In this document: in pieces, positions 42,825 to 49,111 of the stretch
Layout: every line of letters starts with the position of its first letter
Position numbering within the stretch: position 1 is the first letter of the stretch
Translations under genes and position numbers: made by a program
The notes under the pieces: generated by a model
Told to the model about the DNA's origin: nothing
Databases searched by the model: none
The model's input: only the letters and a program-made list of their open reading frames with translations
Assembly (NCBI RefSeq): GCF_944387805.1
Contig: NZ_CALXGI010000016.1
Coordinates: 1-49,111 of the forward strand
Direction of reading: 5' to 3'
Source of the DNA: an uncultured Pseudoflavonifractor sp.
Lineage (GTDB): Bacteria > Bacillota > Clostridia > Oscillospirales > Oscillospiraceae
DNA length: 49,111 nt

Positions 42825-44648
42825 ATGGAAGAAAAGAAGAAATCCCCCTACAACATGTGGCAGAACACCGGCTTTATGCTCTCCGCCGCCTGGCGCAGCT
42901 GCCCCAGCGTGATTTTTCTGTGCATCGCGCTGGCGGTGGTCACCGCCGGCCAGACCGTGGCCGAGCTGCTCATCGCCCCTGCGGTGCTCTCCAGGGTGGA
43001 GGAGGCCGCGCCGCTGGCGTCCCTGCTTCTCACCATCGCCGGGTTTACCCTGCTCCTGCTGCTCCTGTCCGGCCTGAAGCGGTATCTGGACACCAACACC
43101 CTGTTCGGCCGGATTAAGGTCCGCACGGATCTGCTTGGCCGGATCAACCTGAAGCTGGCTCAGACCTCCTACCCCAACCTGATGGACGCCCGGTTTAACG
43201 ACCTGTCCGGCAAATCCTTCGACGCCTGCTGCAGCAACAATTCCGCTGCGGAGCACATCTGGACCACCTGGAGCACCATTCTCACCAACCTGCTGGGCTT
43301 TGCCGTCTATCTGGCCATCCTGTCCGGCCTGCATCCCCTTCTGTTCTGCGTCATCGCCGTCACCGCTGCGGCGGGGTATTTTGTGGACAAGAAGATCAGC
43401 GGCTGGGGCTACCGGCACCGGGAGGAGGCCGCCAGGCCCATCAAGGAGATGGGCTACATCCGCAGGACTGCCACCAGCCGCCCCTACGCCAAGGACATCC
43501 GCATGTTCGGCCTGGGACCCTGGATAAACGACGTGTGGCGCAAGTCCATGTCCCTGTTCCGGGCCTTTCTCCGCAGGCGGGAGTCGGTCTACCTGTGGAT
43601 CAACCTGACCGACCTGCTGCTGACCCTCATCCGCAACGGCGCAGCCTACGCCTACCTCCTGTGGCTCACCCTGACCGGCGGCATGAGCGCGGCGGAATTT
43701 CTGCTCTACTTCACCGCCGCCAGCGGCTTTACCCAGTGGGTCACCGGCATTCTGGACATGTTCAACCAGCTCCACCGGGAGAGCCTGGATATCTCCACGG
43801 TGCGGGAATATCTGGAGTACCCGGAGCCCTTCCGGTTTGAGGACGGGGAGCCTCTGCCCAAGGACCTGGCCGTTCCCTGCGAAATCAAGCTGGAGAACGT
43901 GTCCTTCCGGTACCCCAAGGCGGAGAAGGACACCCTTCAGCACATCAATCTGACCATCCATCCCGGGGAAAAGCTGGCCATTGTGGGCCTCAACGGGGCG
44001 GGCAAGACCACCCTGGTGCGGCTGGTCTGCGGCTTTCTGGACCCCACCGAGGGCCGGGTGCTTCTCAACGGGGAGGACATCCGCCGCTATGACCGCCGGG
44101 CCTATTATGCGCTGTTCTCCGCCGTGTTTCAGGACTTCTCCGTGCTGGAGGCCAGCGTGGCGGAAAACGTGGCCCAGCGGGTGGAGGGCATCGACGTTGA
44201 CCGGGTCATGGCCTGCCTGGACCAGGCGGGCCTGACGGAAAAGGTGGAGTCCCTGCCCAAGGGGGTGGACACCGCCATCGGCCGCCAAGTCTTTGAGGAC
44301 GGCGTGGAGCTGTCCGGCGGCCAGACCCAGCGGCTGATGCTGGCCAGAGCCCTGTACAAGGACGGACCCATCCTGGTTCTCGATGAGCCAACCGCCGCCC
44401 TGGACCCCATCGCCGAGGAGGACATCTACCGAAAGTACAGCGGGATGACTCAGGGCAAGACCTCCCTGTTCATCTCCCACCGGCTGGCCTCCACCCGGTT
44501 CTGCGACCGCATTCTGTTCCTGGAGCAGGGGCGCATTGCCGAGGAGGGGACCCATAATGAGCTGCTCGCCCGTGGGGGCGGCTACGCAAAGCTCTTTGAC
44601 GTGCAGAGCCAGTATTACAGGGAAGGGGGCGAACACCATGGAGAATAA
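42825..44648 (+). CDS. ABC transporter with fused membrane and ATPase domains (subunit 1)
   Basis: A 607-residue exporter half: ~six membrane helices (about residues 25-320), then an ATPase with Walker A LNGAGKTT, signature LSGGQTQR and Walker B ILVLDEPTAALDP. Type IV exporter (MsbA/LmrA fold). ATG 42825 with AGAGGTGA upstream. Its last 11 bp overlap the second ABC gene, so the two form a heterodimer. The cargo is unknown; the regulator/kinase pair upstream suggests a peptide or antibiotic response. Confidence 0.92.
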   Translation: MEEKKKSPYNMWQNTGFMLSAAWRSCPSVIFLCIALAVVTAGQTVAELLIAPAVLSRVEEAAPLASLLLTIAGFTLLLLLLSGLKRYLDTNTLFGRIKVRTDLLGRINLKLAQTSYPNLMDARFNDLSGKSFDACCSNNSAAEHIWTTWSTILTNLLGFAVYLAILSGLHPLLFCVIAVTAAAGYFVDKKISGWGYRHREEAARPIKEMGYIRRTATSRPYAKDIRMFGLGPWINDVWRKSMSLFRAFLRRRESVYLWINLTDLLLTLIRNGAAYAYLLWLTLTGGMSAAEFLLYFTAASGFTQWVTGILDMFNQLHRESLDISTVREYLEYPEPFRFEDGEPLPKDLAVPCEIKLENVSFRYPKAEKDTLQHINLTIHPGEKLAIVGLNGAGKTTLVRLVCGFLDPTEGRVLLNGEDIRRYDRRAYYALFSAVFQDFSVLEASVAENVAQRVEGIDVDRVMACLDQAGLTEKVESLPKGVDTAIGRQVFEDGVELSGGQTQRLMLARALYKDGPILVLDEPTAALDPIAEEDIYRKYSGMTQGKTSLFISHRLASTRFCDRILFLEQGRIAEEGTHNELLARGGGYAKLFDVQSQYYREGGEHHGE

Positions 44649-46509
44649 GGAGAAAAAGCTGGGCTATATGGCGGCCTGGAAGCTGAATCTGCGGGCGTGG
44701 GGCATCTGGCAAAAACTCTGTCCCCAGGTGTTTGCCTCCACCCTGCTCGCCTCCGTGGTTACGGCGGTCACGCCCTATGTGACCATCTTCCTGTCCGCCC
44801 GTATCATCGACGAGCTGTCAGGAGAGCGCAGGCCGGACCAGCTGCTCCGGTGGGTGGTCCTCACCCTGGCCTGCACGGCGGCGTGCGCCTTGCTCCAGGG
44901 GGTGCTCACCCGCTGGGCCAACTACGCCAGGGACTGCGCCGGACAGCTGGGCGACCAGCTCTATATGGACAAGATGATGGCGCTGGACTACGCCGACGTG
45001 GACCGGCAGGCGGTGTTCGACCTGTACTCCCAGATCCGGCAGAACGAGAGCTGGGCTGGCTGGGGCATTCGCAATACCATCTCCTATTTTGAGTCCTTTG
45101 TCACGGCGGTGGTCCAGATTCTGGGCGGCGCGGGCCTGTCGGTCAGCCTGTTCCTCTCCCCCGTCTCCGCGGGCAGCGGCCTGCCCTTCCTCAACCACCC
45201 CCTCTGCGCCGCCGCCATGATCTGCCTGCTGCTGCTGGCCGCTGTGGTCTCCCCCATGCTCAGCAACCGGGGTGACCAGTATTGGGTCAGTTATGCAGAG
45301 GAAGCCCGTCTGGGCAATCGTCTGTTCAGCTTTTACGGATTTCTGAGCCAGGACAAGAGCCGGGCGGCTGATATCCGCATTTACCAGCAGCAGGAAAACA
45401 TCTGCGGGCCCTATCTTGCCCAGGAAAACGGTTTCTCTCCCAGTTCCTCCATCGCCCGCTGTGCCAGGGGCCCCATGGGGCTGCTCAACGCCCTGTCCCA
45501 GTGCGTGACCGTGGTGCTCACCGGCCTGGTGTACGTCTTTGTGTGCCTGAAGGCCTGGGCGGGGGCCTTCGGCGTGGGCTCTGTCACCCAGTATGTGGGG
45601 GCCATCACCCAGCTGTTCCGGGGCCTGTCCGCCCTGCTGGAGACCATGGGCAACATCCGGGCCAACGGAACGTTCCTGGAGACCAATTTTGAATATCTGG
45701 ACATCCCCAACCGGATGTACCAGGGCAGCCTGACCACTGAGAAGCGCGCCGACCGGAAGTACGAGGTGGAGTTCCGGGACGTGTCCTTCCGCTACCCGGA
45801 CACCGACCAGTGGGCCCTGCGCCATGTCAGCATCAGGTTCCGGGTGGGCAGCCGCCTGGCCGTGGTGGGCCGGAACGGCAGCGGCAAGACCACCTTTATC
45901 AAGCTGCTCTGCCGCCTGTACGACCCCACGGAGGGGGAGATTCTGCTCAACGGCATCGACATCCGCAAGTACCGGTATGACGACTATATGCGCATCTTCT
46001 CCGTGGTCTTTCAGGACTTCAGGCTGCTGGCCCTGCCCCTGGGCGAGAACGTGGCGGGCGCGGCGGAGTACGACCGCGCCCGGGCGGAGAAGTGCCTGAA
46101 GGACGCCGGATTCGGCGGCCGGCTCTCCTCCATGCCCCAGGGGCTGGACACCTGGCTCTACAAGGACCTGACAGAGGACGGCGTGGATATCTCCGGCGGC
46201 GAGGCCCAGAAGATCGCCATCGCCCGTGCGCTGTACAAGGACGCCCCCTTCCTCATTCTGGACGAGCCCACCGCCGCACTGGACCCGGTGGCCGAGGCGG
46301 AGATTTACGCCAAGCTCAACGACATCGTGGAGGACAGGACCGCCGTCTATATCAGCCACCGGCTGTCCTCCTGCAAGTTCTGCGATGAGATCGCCGTGTT
46401 TGAGGACGGGCGGATCGTCCAGCAGGGCAGCCACGAGGCCCTGCTGGCAGAGGAGGGCGGCGCCTATGCCACCCTGTGGCACGCCCAGGCCCAGTACTAT
46501 AATGAGTAA
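44638..46509 (+). CDS. ABC transporter with fused membrane and ATPase domains (subunit 2)
   Basis: A 623-residue partner of the previous gene: membrane domain (~residues 25-330) and an ATPase with Walker A GRNGSGKTT, signature ISGGEAQK and Walker B LILDEPTAALDP. Both subunits keep the catalytic Glu after Walker B, so neither site is obviously degenerate. ATG 44638 overlaps the upstream gene by 11 bp; AGGGAAGGGGG precedes it. The longer frame is not used. Confidence 0.92.
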   Translation: MENKEKKLGYMAAWKLNLRAWGIWQKLCPQVFASTLLASVVTAVTPYVTIFLSARIIDELSGERRPDQLLRWVVLTLACTAACALLQGVLTRWANYARDCAGQLGDQLYMDKMMALDYADVDRQAVFDLYSQIRQNESWAGWGIRNTISYFESFVTAVVQILGGAGLSVSLFLSPVSAGSGLPFLNHPLCAAAMICLLLLAAVVSPMLSNRGDQYWVSYAEEARLGNRLFSFYGFLSQDKSRAADIRIYQQQENICGPYLAQENGFSPSSSIARCARGPMGLLNALSQCVTVVLTGLVYVFVCLKAWAGAFGVGSVTQYVGAITQLFRGLSALLETMGNIRANGTFLETNFEYLDIPNRMYQGSLTTEKRADRKYEVEFRDVSFRYPDTDQWALRHVSIRFRVGSRLAVVGRNGSGKTTFIKLLCRLYDPTEGEILLNGIDIRKYRYDDYMRIFSVVFQDFRLLALPLGENVAGAAEYDRARAEKCLKDAGFGGRLSSMPQGLDTWLYKDLTEDGVDISGGEAQKIAIARALYKDAPFLILDEPTAALDPVAEAEIYAKLNDIVEDRTAVYISHRLSSCKFCDEIAVFEDGRIVQQGSHEALLAEEGGAYATLWHAQAQYYNE

Positions 46510-46527
46510 AACCCAAGGAGGAAAACA

Positions 46528-47004
46528 ATGGTAGAACAGATTCAGGACAGAGAAGAAAAGGAGCGCATCGCCCGCAGGGTGCTGGAGTCCCTGCCCGAGT
46601 GGTTCGGCATTGAGGAATCCCGGGAGGAATACATCCGGGAGAGCGTGGACCAGCCCTTTTTCGCCTGCTATGCGGACGGACAGGCGGCAGGCTTTCTCTG
46701 CCTGAAGGAGACGGGCAGGGCCACCGCAGAGCTGGCGGTGATGGGGATTATGCCCGCCTTCCACCGGCATGGCCTGGGCCGTGCTCTCTTTGACCGGGCC
46801 AAAGCGTATGCACAGGCCCGAGGCTACTCCTTTCTTCAGGTCAAGACCGTGCAGATGGGCCGGTATGAGATCTACGACCGCACCAACCGGTTCTATCTCA
46901 GCCTGGGCTTTCAGGAATTTGAGGTGTTCCCTACCCTGTGGGACGCGCACAACCCCTGCCAGGTGTACGTCATGGCCATTGGAAACAACTCCACTGCAAA
47001 CTAA
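46528..47004 (+). CDS. GNAT family acetyltransferase
   Basis: A 158-residue acetyltransferase: ELAVMGIMPAFHRHGLGRALFDRAK is the acetyl-CoA binding segment, and YEIYDRTNRFYLSLGFQEFE the C-terminal part. AAGGAGG precedes the ATG, 18 bp after the ABC gene, so it probably belongs to the exporter operon. Such pairs can act as self-protection or modify the exported compound; the substrate is unknown. Confidence 0.92.
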   Translation: MVEQIQDREEKERIARRVLESLPEWFGIEESREEYIRESVDQPFFACYADGQAAGFLCLKETGRATAELAVMGIMPAFHRHGLGRALFDRAKAYAQARGYSFLQVKTVQMGRYEIYDRTNRFYLSLGFQEFEVFPTLWDAHNPCQVYVMAIGNNSTAN

Positions 47005-47044
47005 AGCCGGGCGGTATGCCGAAATTCGGCATACCGCCCGGCTT
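47004..47044. terminator. Terminator after the acetyltransferase gene
   Basis: A 20-bp perfect palindrome (47004-47023 with 47025-47044) directly after the acetyltransferase stop, followed by TTCGTC on the plus strand. The T-run is short, but the stem is very stable. Confidence 0.75.
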
Positions 47045-47052
47045 TTCGTCTG

Positions 47053-47277
47053 TCAGGCCGCTGTCCGTTCTCCGGATGCCGCCGGGAGGGCCTGTCGTCC
47101 GGCCTTCCGGCGGGCGCCGGGGAACTTCCGCAGGGTCCCCAGGTCCACGCCCTGCCGCCTGTACCCGGCACAGAGCACCGCCCCTTCCGGCGCCCGCCCT
47201 GCCGGCCGGACGCCCACCGTGATCCCCACCCCCAGTCCGGAAGCCGCCAAAACCATGGTCTGAATATACATGCGCAT
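47053..47277 (-). CDS. Possible small membrane-anchored protein, unknown
   Basis: A 74-residue frame starts MRMYIQTMVLAASGLG with a hydrophobic start and an Arg-rich tail. GGAGGGGG lies directly before its ATG, which is the main reason to consider it. I see no family and no promoter. The rest of the 47045-47660 gap shows only a pyrimidine-rich stretch (47283-47450), poly-A/T tracts and the promoter of the next gene. Confidence 0.3.
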   Translation of the reverse strand: MRMYIQTMVLAASGLGVGITVGVRPAGRAPEGAVLCAGYRRQGVDLGTLRKFPGARRKAGRQALPAASGERTAA

Positions 47278-47583
47278 CCCCCTCCCCCGCCGCTGCCCGG
47301 CGCCGCCGGGCAATTCCCCATCTTGTGAGAGACAGGATACGCCTTTTTTCTCCCTCTTTCCTTTCAAAAAAGATGCAATCTCTCCCCCTCCGGCGCGTCT
47401 GAAACAGGCCCTTTTCCCTTTCCCTTCCCCGCGGGCGGCACGTACGGCCTTCCGGACCCGCCTCTTCTCCGCGCAGGAGAAAGTGCGTTCCTTTTTATTC
47501 CGCCACATACGGCGTTTTGTCAAAACCCGCGTCAAAAAGGGAAAAAATTCAGGGAAACTATTGTGGTATTGGGACGGGATATC

Positions 47584-47592
47584 TGCTATACT
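47584..47592 (+). promoter_or_regulatory. Extended -10 promoter of the second RNA methyltransferase gene
   Basis: TGCTATACT, with TTGTGG 20 nt upstream of the hexamer as a poorly spaced -35. It lies ~70 nt before the ATG. Confidence 0.5.
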
Positions 47593-47663
47593 TTGAGACG
47601 TATCGACATTTGATTTTCGCCCGGAGGAGAGAGGCCTTCCGGGCCGTTTGCGGGAGGACGGAC

Positions 47664-49111
47664 ATGGGCGCACAGACGGAAGGAAACAACGGGGCGGCGG
47701 GGCGCTGCCCGCTGGAAAAGCGGGGCTGCGGCGGCTGCCCCATGCTCTCCCTGCCCTACGGGGAGCAGCTGAGGCGGAAGCAGCGGCGGCTGGAGGAGCT
47801 GCTGGGGGAGTTCGGCCCGGTGTCCCCCATTCTGGGCATGGAACACCCCTGGCACTACCGCAACAAGGTCATCTCCTCCTTCGCCTGGGGGCCGGGGAAA
47901 ACGCTGGTCAGCGGCATCTACGCCCAGGGCACCCACCGTGTGGTACCGGTGGAATCCTGCCTCCTCCACCAGGAGGCGCTGGACCGGGCGGTGGCCGCCG
48001 TGCGGCAGGCCGCCCGTGAGTTCCGCTACCAGCCCTTTGACGAAAACAGGCGCACCGGTCTTATCCGCCATGTGCTCTGCCGCCACAGCCTGACCACCGG
48101 CGAAGTGCTGGCCGTGCTGGTGACCGCGTCGCCGGTGCTGCCCGGCGCCCGCGCCTTTGCCGCCCGGGTGCGGGAGCTGTGTCCCGCCGTCGCCACCCTG
48201 GCTCAGAACGTCAACCCCAGGCCGGGCAGCGCCGTGCTGGGGGAGCGGGAGAAAATTCTCTTCGGCAGAGGATATATTGAGGACGTGCTCTGCGGCGTGA
48301 AGTTCCGCATCTCCCCCTCCAGCTTCTACCAGATCAACCCGGTGCAGACCCAGGTCCTCTACTCCGCCGCCATTGCCGCCGCCCAGCTCACCGGCAGGGA
48401 GCAGGTGCTGGACGCCTACTGCGGCGTGGGCACCATCGGCCTGTCCGCCGCCGCCCACGCGGGCAGCGTGGTGGGGGTGGAGCTGAACCGGAGCGCCGCC
48501 GCCTGCGCCGGGGAGAACGCCAAAGCCAACAATATCCGCAACGCCCGCTTCCTCTGCGGGGACGCCGCCGCCTTCCTGGACGGCATGGCCGCCCGGGGGG
48601 AGAAGCTGGACGTGGTATTCCTGGACCCGCCCCGGGCGGGCAGCTCCCCCGTGTTTCTGGACGCCCTGTGCCGGGTGTCCCCCGCCCGTGCGGTATACAT
48701 CTCCTGCAACCCGGAGACCCAGCGCCGGGACCTGGAATATCTGGCCGCGCGGGGATGGCGGGCAGAGTCCATCCAGGGGGTGGACATGTTCCCCCACACG
48801 GAGCACATTGAGACGGTGGTTCTTTTGTCCAAACTTAACGCCAAGCAACATATCGAGGTGGAGTTGAATCTGGACGAGCTGGATTTGACAGCGGCGGAGA
48901 GTAAAGCCACTTATGATGAGATCAAAGCCTATGTGCTGGAAAAGCACGGCCTGAAGGTGTCCAGCCTGTATATCTCCCAGGTTAAGCGGAAGTGCGGGCT
49001 AGATGTGGGGCAGAATTATAATCTGTCAAAGAAGGAAGACGCGAAAGTGCCACAGTGCCCGCCGGAAAAGGAAGCTGCAATTATGGATGCACTAAAGCAT
49101 TTTCAAATGAT
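47664..49111 (+). CDS. RNA m5U methyltransferase (RlmC/TrmA type) with foreign C-terminal tail, partial
   Basis: The open frame runs off the window end (482 codons here, no stop). Residues 1-391 are a TRAM-less RNA uracil-5-methyltransferase: an iron-sulfur site from Cys15 (CPLEKRGCGGC), HYRNKV, the SAM motif VLDAYCGVGTIGL, LDPPRAGS and catalytic Cys348 (ISCNPETQRRD), ending HTEHIETVVLLSK where such proteins normally stop. From 48838 on, ~90 more residues follow (LDLTAAESKATYDEIKAYVL, VSSLYISQVKRKCG, CPPEKEAAIMDALKHF) in more AT-rich sequence. This tail is known from mobile-element-linked proteins in Clostridia. GGGAGG precedes ATG. Confidence 0.88.
   Translation, partial: MGAQTEGNNGAAGRCPLEKRGCGGCPMLSLPYGEQLRRKQRRLEELLGEFGPVSPILGMEHPWHYRNKVISSFAWGPGKTLVSGIYAQGTHRVVPVESCLLHQEALDRAVAAVRQAAREFRYQPFDENRRTGLIRHVLCRHSLTTGEVLAVLVTASPVLPGARAFAARVRELCPAVATLAQNVNPRPGSAVLGEREKILFGRGYIEDVLCGVKFRISPSSFYQINPVQTQVLYSAAIAAAQLTGREQVLDAYCGVGTIGLSAAAHAGSVVGVELNRSAAACAGENAKANNIRNARFLCGDAAAFLDGMAARGEKLDVVFLDPPRAGSSPVFLDALCRVSPARAVYISCNPETQRRDLEYLAARGWRAESIQGVDMFPHTEHIETVVLLSKLNAKQHIEVELNLDELDLTAAESKATYDEIKAYVLEKHGLKVSSLYISQVKRKCGLDVGQNYNLSKKEDAKVPQCPPEKEAAIMDALKHFQM

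Noticed and set aside
44536..44637. N-terminal extension of the second ABC gene
   Set aside because: It overlaps the ATPase end of the first ABC gene out of frame; ATG 44638 has a suitable ribosome site and typical spacing.
47053..47673. 206-residue minus-strand frame
   Set aside because: The upstream two thirds are basic low-complexity sequence over a promoter and pyrimidine tracts; only the last 74 codons have a ribosome site and are listed as tentative.

Overview
This is a GC-rich bacterial chromosome segment, most likely from a gut member of the Clostridia, order Oscillospirales (Flavonifractor, Lawsonibacter or Intestinimonas type). That is inferred from the high-GC Firmicute gene content: a clostridial single-chain PurL, mreC-mreD-mrdA, a ZapA/U32 pair, SufC-SufB without other suf genes, a DUF2284 protein, GHKL/LytTR regulators, strong GGAGG ribosome-binding sites and consensus sigma-A promoters. 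There is no 16S gene here, so the genus is a guess.

Layout. 1-8.9 kb (minus strand): tRNA-Gly, then a cell-wall elongation and housekeeping block read right to left: zapA, a U32 peptidase, dut, maf, mreC, mreD, mrdA (PBP2) and a lipoprotein with a probably inactive transglutaminase fold. 9-14.4 kb: a ferritin-like protein, a minimal Fe-S assembly pair sufC-sufB, an SprT-like protein, glycerol kinase and an unknown gene. 14.4-17.5 kb: a cold-shock gene behind a consensus promoter and a foldable leader, a very cysteine-rich small protein, an amidase and an aldo/keto reductase with a ferredoxin tail.

17.7-24.4 kb (plus strand): the most interesting block. A consensus promoter drives a structured leader ending in an intrinsic terminator with a competing upstream hairpin. 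Then come larE, larB and larC (nickel-pincer cofactor synthesis, with a 31-histidine run inside LarC), an FmdE-family protein and a BtuF/FecCD-type ABC importer, almost all overlapping or closely spaced. This looks like one nickel-cofactor operon coupled to metal or metallophore uptake, probably controlled by attenuation. LarA itself is not in the window.

24.4-38.4 kb (minus strand): a Bax-inhibitor-like membrane protein; a tRNA-Met, tRNA-Glu, tRNA-Val operon with its own consensus promoter and terminator; an orphan OmpR-type regulator; a small membrane protein and a TraB/ChaN-like lipoprotein; purL, an orphan peptide-binding lipoprotein, a small Cys protein and pgeF; a palindromic repeat element; secA; and a DUF2284 protein.

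38.5-49.1 kb (plus strand): a DUF3298 lipoprotein, rlmD, an acetyltransferase, a LytTR regulator with a soluble GHKL kinase, and a heterodimeric ABC exporter plus acetyltransferase behind a promoter carrying direct repeats with a 21-bp period, as expected for LytTR control. The window ends inside a second RNA m5U methyltransferase whose C-terminus is replaced by a more AT-rich tail of the sort left by mobile elements that integrate at the 3' end of rum-type genes.
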